Assembly: GCA_937870685.1 (NCBI GenBank)
Contig: CALMZX010000048.1
Coordinates: 1 to 52,771, forward strand
Direction: 5' to 3'
Source: an uncultured Alphaproteobacteria bacterium
GTDB lineage: Bacteria; Pseudomonadota; Alphaproteobacteria; Rhizobiales; Aestuariivirgaceae
Length of the DNA stretch: 52,771 nt
A program made the position numbers and the translations under genes. This document shows, one piece after another, positions 7,655 to 19,056 of the stretch (positions are counted from its first letter, which is position 1; each line of letters opens with the position of its first letter). The notes beneath the pieces are model-generated. The model was not told the origin of the DNA, searched no databases, and saw nothing but the letters and a program-made list of their open reading frames with translations.

Positions 7655-9009
7655 GCGGATACGACTACGACCTCTTCGTCATTGGCGCTGGTTCGGGCGG
7701 TGTCCGGGCCGGGCGCATGGCCGCGAAGCATGGTGCGAAGGTCGCCGTGGCGGAGGAATACCGCGTCGGTGGCACCTGCGTCATCCGCGGCTGCGTTCCG
7801 AAGAAGCTCTTCGTCTATGCCTCGAAGTTCGCCGAGGAGTTCGAGGATGCGGTGGGCTTTGGCTGGACGACGGAGAAGGTCTCCTTTGACTGGGCCACGC
7901 TCATCGAAAACAAGGACCGGGAAATCGACCGACTGAACAAGGCCTACATCCGCAACCTTGAAGGGTCCGGCGCCGAACTGCTGATGGAGCGCGCCACCCT
8001 TGTCGACCCGCACACCGTGCAACTGGCGTCAGGCCGCAAGGTGACGGCGAGGTACATTCTGGTGGCGACGGGTGCGTCTCCCTTCATTCCCCAGCACCTG
8101 CCGGGGCGCGAACTGGCGATTACCTCCAACGAGGCCTTCCATCTGGAACGCCTTCCGCGCCGCATCGTGATAGTGGGCGGCGGTTACATCGCGGTGGAGT
8201 TCGCCGGCATCTTCAATGGTCTCGGCGTCGAAACGATCCTGCTCTACCGCGGCGAACAGATCCTGCGCGGCTTCGATGATGACTTGCGCAACCATCTCAC
8301 CGCCGAAATGACCAAGAAGGGCATCGACATCCGCACCCAGGTGGATGTGCGGGAAATCGCGCGCTCCGGTGATGGCGTGCGCGTGACGCTCACTGATGGC
8401 ACGGCCTTCGGGGCAGGGCAGGTGATGTTCGCCACCGGCCGCGTGCCCAACACCTTCGGGCTGGGGCTGGAGAATGTCGGTCTGCACGGCAATCCCCATG
8501 GCGCCATCGATGTCGATGCGCGGTCAAAAACGAAAGTGGACTCAATCTATGCCGTGGGCGACGTCACCAACCGCGTGAACCTGACGCCGGTGGCGATCCG
8601 CGAGGGCCACGCTTTCGCCGACACGGTGTTTGGCGGCAAGCCCGTCACGGTCAACCATTCGCTCATCCCGACAGCGGTGTTCTCGCAGCCGGAACTGGGC
8701 ACCGTCGGCCTCACCGAGGTGCAGGCCCGCGCCACGCATACGAAAGTGGACATCTACAAGACCAGCTTCCGCCCCATGAAGCACACGCTCTCCGGCCGCG
8801 ATGAACGCATGCTCATGAAGCTCATCGTTGATGGTGAGACGGACCGTGTGCTCGGCTGCCACATCGCAGGCCCGGATGCGGGCGAGATGGCCCAACTCCT
8901 CGGCATCGCCATCACCTGCGGCGCAACGAAAGCGCAGTTCGATGCGACAATGGCCGTTCATCCCACGGCGGCGGAAGAACTCGTCACGATGCGGGAGAAG
9001 TCGCGCTAG
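7651..9009 (+). CDS. gor: Glutathione-disulfide reductase
   Basis: A 452-residue FAD-dependent disulfide oxidoreductase that reduces oxidised glutathione with NADPH. It shows the FAD dinucleotide motif GAGSGG near the start, the redox-active GGTCVIRGCVPKK, the second nucleotide motif GGGYIAVEFAG, and the C-terminal HPTAAEE that supplies the active-site histidine and glutamate from the other subunit. Basic residues after the second motif (YRGEQILR) fit NADPH preference. The start is GTG at 7651, overlapping the rpiA stop. At the 3' end the gene meets the convergent DUF1989 gene; the two stop codons overlap within one CTAG (9006-9009). Confidence 0.95.
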   Translation: MSGYDYDLFVIGAGSGGVRAGRMAAKHGAKVAVAEEYRVGGTCVIRGCVPKKLFVYASKFAEEFEDAVGFGWTTEKVSFDWATLIENKDREIDRLNKAYIRNLEGSGAELLMERATLVDPHTVQLASGRKVTARYILVATGASPFIPQHLPGRELAITSNEAFHLERLPRRIVIVGGGYIAVEFAGIFNGLGVETILLYRGEQILRGFDDDLRNHLTAEMTKKGIDIRTQVDVREIARSGDGVRVTLTDGTAFGAGQVMFATGRVPNTFGLGLENVGLHGNPHGAIDVDARSKTKVDSIYAVGDVTNRVNLTPVAIREGHAFADTVFGGKPVTVNHSLIPTAVFSQPELGTVGLTEVQARATHTKVDIYKTSFRPMKHTLSGRDERMLMKLIVDGETDRVLGCHIAGPDAGEMAQLLGIAITCGATKAQFDATMAVHPTAAEELVTMREKSR

Positions 9010-9593
9010 CCGATCTCGTAATGCGCTTCCGTGGGCGTGCCGTTGTTGATCGGCAGCATGTCCTGCGGGCAGGCGGAGAAGGCGACGATGCAGTCCATCT
9101 CGGCCTTGAACACCACGTTGTCGCCCGGTTTGCACAGGCAGTTGCCCCAATCCAGCTTGCCATCACTGTGCCAGGGAATGTTCATGAACAGGTTGAGCGA
9201 GTCCGGCGTGTAGGGAATGGTGATGCCCAGTGCGGCGAGCCCGGCATGCAGGTTGTCGCGACAGTTGTCGTGGTAGTGGGTGCAGCCGAGAAGCCCGTAG
9301 CGCTCGTTGTCGCACGGCGCGATCAGCGTGTCGTGGCGGCCGGGGGAGTTGTCTTCCAGCATGGTGAGGATGGCGCGGCGGCGGTTCGTCAGCATCTTGT
9401 CGCCTGCCACAGGATAGAGCCTGGACCAGAAAGCGCGGCAATGTTCCATGCCCATGTATTCCCGGAAGTCATTGGCATTGAAAGCCCAGAAATCCACCAC
9501 CTGGTTGCCGTGAGTGTTGATCACCCGCACGGATTGGCCCTTGTCGAGACGGTGGGCCTTGCCGGCGCGGGCGGGGATGGTGTGGCGGGTCAT
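9006..9593 (-). CDS. DUF1989 / urea carboxylase-associated family protein
   Basis: A 195-residue cytoplasmic protein of the DUF1989 family, often called urea carboxylase-associated. It begins TIPARAGKAHRLDKGQ, then GNQVVDFWAFN, and carries several conserved His/Cys residues (GCTHYHDNCRDN, PHSDG-like IPWHSDG, CLCKPGD) suggestive of a metal site. Members near urea carboxylase are linked to amine or guanidine degradation, but no urea carboxylase or allophanate hydrolase is in this window. The start at 9593 is chosen because the fold begins there; the longer frame runs through a repeat element (9626-9675). Confidence 0.8.
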   Translation of the reverse strand: MTRHTIPARAGKAHRLDKGQSVRVINTHGNQVVDFWAFNANDFREYMGMEHCRAFWSRLYPVAGDKMLTNRRRAILTMLEDNSPGRHDTLIAPCDNERYGLLGCTHYHDNCRDNLHAGLAALGITIPYTPDSLNLFMNIPWHSDGKLDWGNCLCKPGDNVVFKAEMDCIVAFSACPQDMLPINNGTPTEAHYEIG

Positions 9594-9625
9594 TGCGCGT
9601 ACCTTCTGTTGCGGGGTCTGAAGGC

Positions 9626-9767
9626 CCCCCTCACCGCTTCGCGGAGCTCCCCCAACAAGTTGGGGGAGCGCAGAGTGCAAGACCTCCCTGAATGCAGGGA
9701 TGGTCTCCATCACAGGCCCTCCCCCAGCTCAGCTGGGGGAGGTGCCCGAAGGGCGGAGGGGGCCCCT
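9626..9767. repeat. Two-arm intergenic palindromic repeat, family A, copy 1
   Basis: Arm A (9626-9675) is a GC-rich run with CTCCCCCAAC-AA-GTTGGGGGAG at 9647-9668, a perfect 10-2-10 hairpin. Arm B (9718-9767) has CCTCCCCCAGCT paired to AGCTGGGGGAGG, then a CGAAGGGCGGAGGGGGC tail. The same A-then-B layout recurs at 15810-15912, with a 22-base core identical to arm A. It fills the gap between the DUF1989 gene and ileS, and may act as a transcript-stabilising or terminating hairpin. Confidence 0.75.
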
Positions 9768-9814
9768 TTCTTGCACTTTATTCCGTGCGGCAAAGCAGTT
9801 ACAAGCCCGCCACC

Positions 9815-12847
<3,033 letters not shown>

Positions 12848-12876
12848 TCATGACAGCGGAGTTGGGGCAGGTTTTC

Positions 12877-12996
12877 CCTCCCCCCTGTGGGGAGGGATCA
12901 AGGGTGGGGGTCGCTCCGCATCCTGAGCATCGTTTCCCCGTCCCGCCTGCACCAATCCCAGACCCCCACCCCGGCCCTCCCCACAGGGGGGAGGGA
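12877..12996. repeat. Inverted pair of palindromic repeats, family B, between ileS and lspA
   Basis: A CCCTCCCCCC-TGTGGGGAGGG unit at 12877-12897 recurs on the opposite strand at about 12976-12996, with matching flanks (AGGGTGGGGGT at 12901-12911 and ACCCCCACCC at 12962-12971). The pair could fold into one long hairpin in the ileS-lspA spacer, or each unit could fold alone. No reading frame of note lies inside. It may uncouple expression of ileS from lspA. Confidence 0.7.
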
Positions 12997-13007
12997 GAAG
13001 GCACCCC

Positions 13008-13496
13008 ATGACCACCCGCCTTTGGGGACCACTTTCCCGACTTGGCCTGATGCTGGCTGTCTGGGTGTTTGCCCTGGACCAACTCAGCAAGTTCTGGATC
13101 CTCCGCATCGTCAACCTCGATGAGCGGCCTCCCATTCAGATCACCCCCTTTGCCGACCTCGCCATGGCCTGGAACACCGGCGTGTCCTACGGTCTCCTGT
13201 CCACCCACCTGCAGGGCTTCCTCGTGGGCATGAGCTTGCTGATCACCGTGGTGTTGTGGATGTGGCTGGCCAAGGCCCAGTCCGCCCTGCCTGCGGCGGC
13301 GCTGGGCCTGATCATCGGCGGGGCGCTGGGCAACGCCCTGGACCGGGTGCTGCACGGGGCCGTGGCGGATTTCGTCCACCTGCACTGGGGAACATGGAGC
13401 TGGTACATCTTCAACGTGGCCGATATTGCCATCGTTGCCGGGGTCATCCTGCTGGTTTATGATGGAATCTGGCCAGCCCGTCCCGAACGGGACTGA
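13008..13496 (+). CDS. lspA: Lipoprotein signal peptidase (signal peptidase II)
   Basis: A 162-residue inner-membrane aspartyl protease that removes the signal peptide from prolipoproteins after lipidation. Four membrane segments are visible (about 11-33, 69-88, 94-113, 132-152). The catalytic pair is Asp121 in GAVADFV and Asp139 in FNVADIAI, with the GNALDR motif at 108-113. The ileS-lspA order is widespread in proteobacteria. The next gene encodes a lipoprotein, a natural substrate. Confidence 0.95.
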   Translation: MTTRLWGPLSRLGLMLAVWVFALDQLSKFWILRIVNLDERPPIQITPFADLAMAWNTGVSYGLLSTHLQGFLVGMSLLITVVLWMWLAKAQSALPAAALGLIIGGALGNALDRVLHGAVADFVHLHWGTWSWYIFNVADIAIVAGVILLVYDGIWPARPERD

Positions 13497-13535
13497 AGCC
13501 ATGGTTTCGCCGGATTTCGGCATCAGGTTGAGTGT

Positions 13536-14003
13536 GTGATGATATCTTCCCGTATGGTTCTGGGCGTTGTGGCGGCAAGTCTTGTGCTGGCCGGATGCTC
13601 GTCGGCATCGGGCCTGCTGAATCGCGGCAGCCGCGGGCCACAGGCCACCAATGTGCCCACCAGCGGCAACCTCAGCCTGCCGCCTGACCTCCAATTGCCA
13701 GCTCCAGGCTCCGGAACCGCAGCGTCCTATCAGCCATCCGCCCCGGCGGCCTCGGTGGATGGCGGCGTCTATGGCACCCCTGCGGCGGCACCCCGGCGCG
13801 GCATTGGTAACACCAGTTGCCCCAACGGCACCAAGGCGCTCGACATCTATGAGTGCTACGGCGTCAACAAGCTGAAGCCGGACGGCACCAAGAAGAACGC
13901 CGCCGAACTGCAGTTGGAAGTGCGCAAGGCGGTCATGGCCGAAAAGCGCCGGGCCAACCCCAGCTACGGCACCTTCAAGAACTTCGGTGAACTGTTCAAC
14001 TGA
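13536..14003 (+). CDS. Small lipoprotein of unknown function
   Basis: A 155-residue exported lipoprotein. The signal peptide ends in a clear lipobox, VLAGC with the modified Cys21. The following stretch is low-complexity, rich in Pro, Ser, Gly and Ala (about 22-90). A compact C-terminal part carries two cysteines (SCPNGTKALDIYECYG) and a charged helix (AAELQLEVRKAVMAEKRRANPSYG is the region, about 125-148). The start may be the GTG at 13536 or the ATG directly after it. Its place behind lspA and ahead of mutL resembles alphaproteobacterial clusters with a BAM-associated lipoprotein, but I cannot confirm that family from sequence. Confidence 0.75.
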   Translation: MMISSRMVLGVVAASLVLAGCSSASGLLNRGSRGPQATNVPTSGNLSLPPDLQLPAPGSGTAASYQPSAPAASVDGGVYGTPAAAPRRGIGNTSCPNGTKALDIYECYGVNKLKPDGTKKNAAELQLEVRKAVMAEKRRANPSYGTFKNFGELFN

Positions 14004-14041
14004 ACTTGAGGCACGCCGCTGCCGCCTCTAATCTTTCCGTC

Positions 14042-15796
14042 ATGCGAATCCGCCGCCTTCCCGAAGGCACCATCAACCGCATTGCCGCGGGCGAGGTGAT
14101 CGAGCGTCCCGCCAGCGCCGTGAAGGAACTGGTGGAGAACGCGCTTGATGCCGGTGCCAGCCGCATCGATGTGGTGTTCCGCGGCGGCGGCAAGTCCCTG
14201 ATCCGCGTTTCCGATGATGGCTGCGGCATGGATGCGGAGGAACTGGCGCTGGCGCTGGAACGCCATGCCACCTCCAAGCTGCCCGATGACAATCTCTCGG
14301 ACATCCGCACCATGGGCTTCCGCGGCGAGGCCTTGCCCTCCATCGGCAGCGTCGCGCGCTTCACCCTCACGTCCCGTGCCCGTGGCGGCGGCGGCGCCCA
14401 CGCCATCGCGGTCGAAGGTGGCCGCAGGAGTGATGTACGGCCCGCTGCCCTGAAGGACGGCACGGAAGCGGAAATCCGCGATCTCTTCTTTGCCACACCC
14501 GCGCGCCTCAAGTTCCTCAAGACCGACCGCAGTGAAACGGCGGAAGCGCTGGAGGTTCTGCGCCGTCTCGCCCTTGCCAGCCCGCAGGTGGGGTTCGGCT
14601 TTGCCAGCGAAGACCGCCGCTGGCTGGATTGTCCGCCCGGTGAAACCCGCGAGGCCCGGCTGGCCCGCATCATGGGGGCGGAGTTCATGGAGAATGCCGT
14701 GCCTGTGTCCCATGGCGGCGAGGACGTGCGCATCGAGGGTTTTGCCGGCCTGCCCACGGCAGCGCGTGCGCAGGCCACGCAGCAATTCGCCTTCGTCAAC
14801 GGCAGGCCGGTGCGTGACAAGCTGGTTTCAGGGGCCATCCGTGGCGCCTATGCCGATGTGCTGCCGCCGGGGCGGCATCCGGCAGTGGCGCTCTACATCA
14901 CCTGCGCCGCCGAACGCGTCGATGTGAATGTGCACCCCGCCAAGACGGAGGTGCGCTTCCGCGACCAGAATTTCGTCCGTGGGCTGATTGTTTCGGCCAT
15001 CCGCCGGGCACTGGGGCAGGCGCGTCCCGTGGCCGACACCACCATCGCGGCGGAAACGCTGGAGGCCTTCCGGCGCGAGCGGGCGGCTTTCACGCCACCT
15101 TCCGCCTGGCAGCCGCCGCCGTCGCAAGCACAGTTTGCCGAAGCCGCACAGGCCGGTTTCGCCATGCCGATGCCGCCCTCGGCGCGGGAAGAGTCACCGG
15201 CCCACAGCCTCGCGGATTTTCCGCTGGGGCAGGCCCGCGCCCAGCTTCACGGCAACTACATCGTCGCCCAGACTGCGTCCGGCATGATCCTGGTGGACCA
15301 GCACGCCGCCCACGAGCGCATCGTCTATGAGCGCCTGAAGGCGGAACGCGATGGCCGGGGCATCATCACCCAGCCGCTGCTGGTGCCGCAGGTGATCGAC
15401 GTCGATGGCGCGACCTTCGCTGCCGTGCTTTCGGTGCAGGACATGCTGGCGGACGCAGGGCTGGTCGTTGATGGCTTCGGCGATACGGCTCTGGTGGTGC
15501 GTGAAGTGCCTGCGGCAATGTCATCGGCGGACTGGAAGGACGTGTTGCAGGCCATTGCCGACGAGGTGACGGAACTGGGCACGCTGCAAGCGGTCAGTGA
15601 AAAAATGAACCATGTACTGGCCACCTTCGCCTGCCACCACTCCGTCCGCGCGGGCCGGACCTTGCGCGTCGATGAAATGAACGCGCTCCTCCGCCAGATG
15701 GAAGTGACGCCCAACGCAGGCCAATGCAACCACGGCAGGCCGACATTCATCGAACTGAAGATGGGTGACATTGAACGGCTGTTCGGCCGCAGTTGA
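14042..15796 (+). CDS. mutL: DNA mismatch repair protein MutL, endonuclease type
   Basis: A 584-residue mismatch repair protein. The N-terminal GHKL ATPase has Glu29 (VKELVENALDAG), SDDGCGM (57-63) and GFRGEAL (92-98). The C-terminal dimerisation domain carries the endonuclease motif DQHA-x2-E-x4-E (419-430), plus ACHHSVRAG and CNHGRPT. It therefore probably nicks DNA itself and does not need MutH. The start at 14042 is the family N-terminus (MRIRRLPEGTINRIAAGEV); a slightly longer frame upstream is possible. A linker of about 70 Pro/Ala-rich residues joins the domains. The gene is followed by a family A repeat. Confidence 0.96.
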   Translation: MRIRRLPEGTINRIAAGEVIERPASAVKELVENALDAGASRIDVVFRGGGKSLIRVSDDGCGMDAEELALALERHATSKLPDDNLSDIRTMGFRGEALPSIGSVARFTLTSRARGGGGAHAIAVEGGRRSDVRPAALKDGTEAEIRDLFFATPARLKFLKTDRSETAEALEVLRRLALASPQVGFGFASEDRRWLDCPPGETREARLARIMGAEFMENAVPVSHGGEDVRIEGFAGLPTAARAQATQQFAFVNGRPVRDKLVSGAIRGAYADVLPPGRHPAVALYITCAAERVDVNVHPAKTEVRFRDQNFVRGLIVSAIRRALGQARPVADTTIAAETLEAFRRERAAFTPPSAWQPPPSQAQFAEAAQAGFAMPMPPSAREESPAHSLADFPLGQARAQLHGNYIVAQTASGMILVDQHAAHERIVYERLKAERDGRGIITQPLLVPQVIDVDGATFAAVLSVQDMLADAGLVVDGFGDTALVVREVPAAMSSADWKDVLQAIADEVTELGTLQAVSEKMNHVLATFACHHSVRAGRTLRVDEMNALLRQMEVTPNAGQCNHGRPTFIELKMGDIERLFGRS

Positions 15797-15809
15797 GGAG
15801 GCGGAGCAA

Positions 15810-15912
15810 CCCCCTCAGTCCTTCGGACAGCTCCCCCAACAAGTTGGGGGAGCGGAGAGACTGCCCTCACCCAGCTTCGATGGGGGAGGTCCCCGGAGGG
15901 GGGAGGGGGTCT
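15810..15912. repeat. Two-arm intergenic palindromic repeat, family A, copy 2
   Basis: Arm A (15810-15859) shares its 22-base hairpin core with 9647-9668. Arm B (15864-15912) carries CAGCTTCGATGGGGGAGG and a GGAGGGGGGAGGGGG tail, diverged from arm B of copy 1. It lies between mutL and the convergent rsmD. Arm B overlaps the 3' end of rsmD, so it supplies the last 15 codons of that gene. Confidence 0.75.
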
Positions 15913-16475
15913 GCCGCAGCGTCAAACCGGTAGAGATGAACCACCGTATCGCCATAGGTCCGCTGGTCGATGGGCGTGAGCCCCGGTACGTCCGCAACTG
16001 TTGCCCGCTCGGATTCCTCCAGCACCACGATGGCGCCCGGCGCAAGCCATCCGCCCTCCACCAGCGATGCCAGCGCCTTCTCCCCCATGCCCTTGTTGTA
16101 GGGTGGATCGGCAAACACCAGATTGAAGGGGGACTGCGGCGCGCAGGGACCGAGCCTCGTGGCATCGCGCCGCCAGATCTTGCACATGCCGATCGCCCCC
16201 AGCGCATCGGCATTGCGGCGGATGACGCCGCGCGCCTCGGTTCCTTCTTCCACGAACTGGCAGAATTTGGCGCCGCGCGACAGGGCCTCCAGTCCCAGCG
16301 CACCGGTGCCTGCAAACAGGTCCATGACCCGCGCCCCTTCGAGGTCAAGGCCCTCGATGCCATGTGCCAGGATATTGAAGATCGACTCCCGCACCCGGTC
16401 CGAGGTGGGCCGGGTCGCGAGCGAGGAGGGGCCGTGGATGGCGTGTCCCTTGAATTTGCCGCCGACGATGCGCAT
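15867..16475 (-). CDS. rsmD: 16S rRNA (guanine(966)-N(2))-methyltransferase
   Basis: A 202-residue SAM-dependent methyltransferase that modifies G966 of 16S rRNA. It has the SAM-binding DLFAGTGALGLEALSRGA (52-69) and the catalytic DPPY (123-126). The start at 16475 (MRIVGGKFKG) is the family start and has GGGAGAAG before it; a longer frame upstream overlaps tadA antisense. The C-terminus after about residue 187 (ADPLPPPGTSPIEAG) is encoded by the repeat at 15864-15912 and has no counterpart in the family, so the original stop was probably lost when the element inserted. It diverges from tadA with a 43-base gap. Confidence 0.93.
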   Translation of the reverse strand: MRIVGGKFKGHAIHGPSSLATRPTSDRVRESIFNILAHGIEGLDLEGARVMDLFAGTGALGLEALSRGAKFCQFVEEGTEARGVIRRNADALGAIGMCKIWRRDATRLGPCAPQSPFNLVFADPPYNKGMGEKALASLVEGGWLAPGAIVVLEESERATVADVPGLTPIDQRTYGDTVVHLYRFDAAADPLPPPGTSPIEAG

Positions 16476-16518
16476 CACTTCTCCCTTGAACCGCCATGTT
16501 GCTCCGTGATCATCTGGC

Positions 16519-16980
16519 ATGATGAAGCAGAAACTGCCAGACCCCATGCGCCTTGCCCTTGCCGAAGCCCACGCGGCAGCGGCGCGCGGCGAAGTGCCAG
16601 TGGGGGCAGCGCTTGTCGCATCAGATGGCGAGGTTCTGGCGGTCGCAGGCAACCGCACGCTGGAACTGAAGGACCCCACGGCCCATGCCGAGATGCTGGT
16701 GATCCGCGAGGCGGCCCGCAGGCTTGGCAGCGAACGCCTGAACGGCTGCGACCTTCATGTCACGCTCGAACCCTGCGCCATGTGCGCGGCGGCGATCTCC
16801 TTCGCCCGTGTGCGCCGCGTCTATTTTGGGGCGGGCGACGAAAAAATGGGTGCGGTCGAGCACGGCCCCCGCTTTTTCAGCCAGCCCACCTGCCACCACG
16901 CACCGGAGGTTTATGGCGGCATCGGCGAAAGCGAGGCTGTTGCCTTGCTCAAGGATTTCTTCAGGTCACGTCGGTCGTGA
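16519..16980 (+). CDS. tadA: tRNA adenosine(34) deaminase
   Basis: A 153-residue zinc-dependent deaminase that converts A34 to inosine in the tRNA-Arg anticodon. The zinc site is His56 and catalytic Glu58 (TAHAEM) with Cys86 and Cys89 (LEPCAMC). Length and the RVRRVYFGAGDEKMGAV segment match TadA. A second ATG directly follows the first. The 3' end overlaps the convergent patatin gene by 20 bases. A generic nucleoside deaminase is the alternative; TadA is far more likely. Confidence 0.92.
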   Translation: MMKQKLPDPMRLALAEAHAAAARGEVPVGAALVASDGEVLAVAGNRTLELKDPTAHAEMLVIREAARRLGSERLNGCDLHVTLEPCAMCAAAISFARVRRVYFGAGDEKMGAVEHGPRFFSQPTCHHAPEVYGGIGESEAVALLKDFFRSRRS

Positions 16981-17803
16981 GCAGCATGCGCTCCAGCTTG
17001 CGCTTCAGTTCGTCCTTGGCCGGTTCGGCCGCCGCAAGGATATCACGCACCCGAAAGAAATCGCCCGAGCCGAACTGGTCCACCTTCGGCGTCACATAAA
17101 TGTCCGGCGGCGAAAGCGCCCGCTTCAGTTCCGCCAGCCGGTTGAACATGATGAGCAGCGATCCGATGGCGAGGTCCATGTTTCCGAGCTTGCCACTCTC
17201 CGCCGGACGGGGCCGTCCGGTCACGTCGATGGCGACGACGAGATCAACACCGTCACGCACATGGTCGAAGGGCACGGGATTGACCACCCCGCCATCCACA
17301 TGGATGCGGCCATCGATATGGGGTGCTGCGATCAGGCCGGGAATGGCGATGGAAGCCCCCACGGCCCGCGCCAGCGATCCGGTGGTGAGCACGGCCTCCT
17401 CCATGCGCTCATAGTCGCAAGCCACGATCTTGAGAGGGATGCGCGTCTCCTCGATGTTGCGCGGCAGATGGTCCGGCAGGCCCAGGTCCGCCAGCCGCTC
17501 GCCATCAAGATGCATCGAAGCGAGGCCCTTGAGCGAGAGCAGTTCCAGCGGCCTGGTCTTGCGCGCCCCGAAGACGTAGCGGGCAAAGTCGACACGGTTG
17601 TTGAGCAGGGCTTCCGCATGGGCGCGCAGGTCCTTTGCCGACATGCCCGCCGCATAGCACGCCCCCACCAGCGCACCCATGCTGCAACCCGCGATCACGC
17701 CGGGCACGATGCCCATCTCGTCAAACACTTCCAGAAGCGCGATGTGGGCAAGGCCGCGCGCACCGCCGCCACCGAGGGCAAGGCCAATGCGCCGCGTCTC
17801 CAT
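16961..17803 (-). CDS. Patatin-like phospholipase
   Basis: A 280-residue patatin-domain hydrolase of the RssA-like type. The oxyanion hole is GGGGARG (11-17), the nucleophile is Ser41 in GCSMG, and the catalytic Asp170 is in HVDGGVV, giving a Ser-Asp dyad. No signal peptide is present, so it is cytoplasmic. The start overlaps the purD stop (ATGA, 17803), so translation is coupled to purD. Members act on phospholipids or acylglycerols; the substrate here is unknown, and the link with purine synthesis has no obvious meaning. Confidence 0.88.
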   Translation of the reverse strand: METRRIGLALGGGGARGLAHIALLEVFDEMGIVPGVIAGCSMGALVGACYAAGMSAKDLRAHAEALLNNRVDFARYVFGARKTRPLELLSLKGLASMHLDGERLADLGLPDHLPRNIEETRIPLKIVACDYERMEEAVLTTGSLARAVGASIAIPGLIAAPHIDGRIHVDGGVVNPVPFDHVRDGVDLVVAIDVTGRPRPAESGKLGNMDLAIGSLLIMFNRLAELKRALSPPDIYVTPKVDQFGSGDFFRVRDILAAAEPAKDELKRKLERMLLTTDVT

Positions 17804-19056
17804 CAGAGTGCCCGCCAGCCGATGTCGCGGCGGCAGAAACCATCGGCGAAGTCGATGGCATCGACGGCAGCATAGGCGCGCTGTTGCGCCTCCTTCACCG
17901 TCTTGCCGAGCGCCGTGACATTGAGAACACGTCCGCCGTTCGACACAAGCTGCCCATCCTTCAGCGCCGTACCCGCCTGGAACACCTCAACCCCTGCGCC
18001 AAGGTCCTTCTCCAACCCGTTGATCGGATTCCCTTTTGCAACAGTTCCGGGATAGCCCTTTGCGCACAGGCAAACGGTCAGCGCTGTCTCGTCCTTCCAG
18101 CGCACACTCATCTTGTCGAGCGTGCCATCAACGGTGGCGAGCAGCAACGTCAGCAGGTCACTCTTCAGGCGCGGCATGAGCACCTGCGTTTCCGGATCGC
18201 CGAAGCGCGCGTTGTATTCGATCAGTTGCGGTCCCGATTTCGTCAGCATCAGCCCGGCATAGAGCACGCCCTTGTAGGGGTGGCCGCGCCCGGCAAGCGC
18301 CTTTACGGTGGGCTTGACAATTGTCTCCAGTGCTTCCGCAGTCATGGCAGGCGTCATGCACGGCGCAGGTGAATAGGCCCCCATGCCACCCGTGTTCGGC
18401 CCGGTGTCGCCGTCACCGACGCGCTTGTGGTCCTGGGCCGTGGTGAGCGGCAGAACGTTCACGCCATCACTCAGCACAAAGAAGCTCGCCTCCTCGCCTT
18501 CGAGGAAGGCCTCGACCACGCAGGAGGCTTCGCCGAAGCGTCCGTCCCAGATGTCGCGGAGCGCCGCTTCGGCTTCGGACAGTGTCATGGCGACGGTGAC
18601 GCCCTTGCCGGCGGCAAGGCCATCGGCCTTGATCACGATGGGCGCGCCCTGTCGGCGCACATAGGCGAGTGCCGCATCAAGTGCCGTAAAGCGCTCATAG
18701 GCGGCGGTGGGGATGTTGTGGGCGCGGCAGATGTCCTTGGTGAAGCCCTTGGAGCCTTCCAGCTGCGCGGCGTAACGCGTTGGGCCGAAAGCCTTGATGC
18801 CCGCCGCCGTGAGGTCATCCACAAGGCCTGCCACCAGCGGCGCTTCCGGCCCGACCATGACAAGGCCTATGGTCTTCTCGCGGCAGAAGGTGATGACGTC
18901 TTCATGATTGCTGACGTCGAGCGCCACATTCGTGCCGAGCGTCACCATGCCGGGGTTGCCGGGCGCGCAATAGAGCGTGCCGAGCAGCGGGCTCGCGGCG
19001 ATGGCCCAGGCCAGCGCATGTTCGCGGCCACCCGAGCCGATGAGCAGGACATTCAC
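17803..19056 (-). CDS. purD: Phosphoribosylamine--glycine ligase
   Basis: A 417-residue ATP-grasp enzyme, the second step of purine synthesis: phosphoribosylamine plus glycine to GAR. It begins [17 protein letters not shown] and shows the ATP-grasp segments [34 protein letters not shown], and [12 protein letters not shown]. Length is normal. It overlaps the TPP enzyme upstream by four bases (19053-19056) and the patatin downstream by one codon edge, so all three sit in one message. Confidence 0.97.
   Translation of the reverse strand: MNVLLIGSGGREHALAWAIAASPLLGTLYCAPGNPGMVTLGTNVALDVSNHEDVITFCREKTIGLVMVGPEAPLVAGLVDDLTAAGIKAFGPTRYAAQLEGSKGFTKDICRAHNIPTAAYERFTALDAALAYVRRQGAPIVIKADGLAAGKGVTVAMTLSEAEAALRDIWDGRFGEASCVVEAFLEGEEASFFVLSDGVNVLPLTTAQDHKRVGDGDTGPNTGGMGAYSPAPCMTPAMTAEALETIVKPTVKALAGRGHPYKGVLYAGLMLTKSGPQLIEYNARFGDPETQVLMPRLKSDLLTLLLATVDGTLDKMSVRWKDETALTVCLCAKGYPGTVAKGNPINGLEKDLGAGVEVFQAGTALKDGQLVSNGGRVLNVTALGKTVKEAQQRAYAAVDAIDFADGFCRRDIGWRAL

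Noticed and set aside
9768-9814. T-box or other leader riboswitch before ileS
   Set aside because: No T-box-like structure; T-boxes belong mainly to Gram-positives, and the leader here is short and follows a repeat.
15765-17099. A 444-codon plus-strand open frame across the rsmD/tadA region
   Set aside because: It runs through a repeat, antisense to rsmD and then out of frame in tadA, with no motif of its own.
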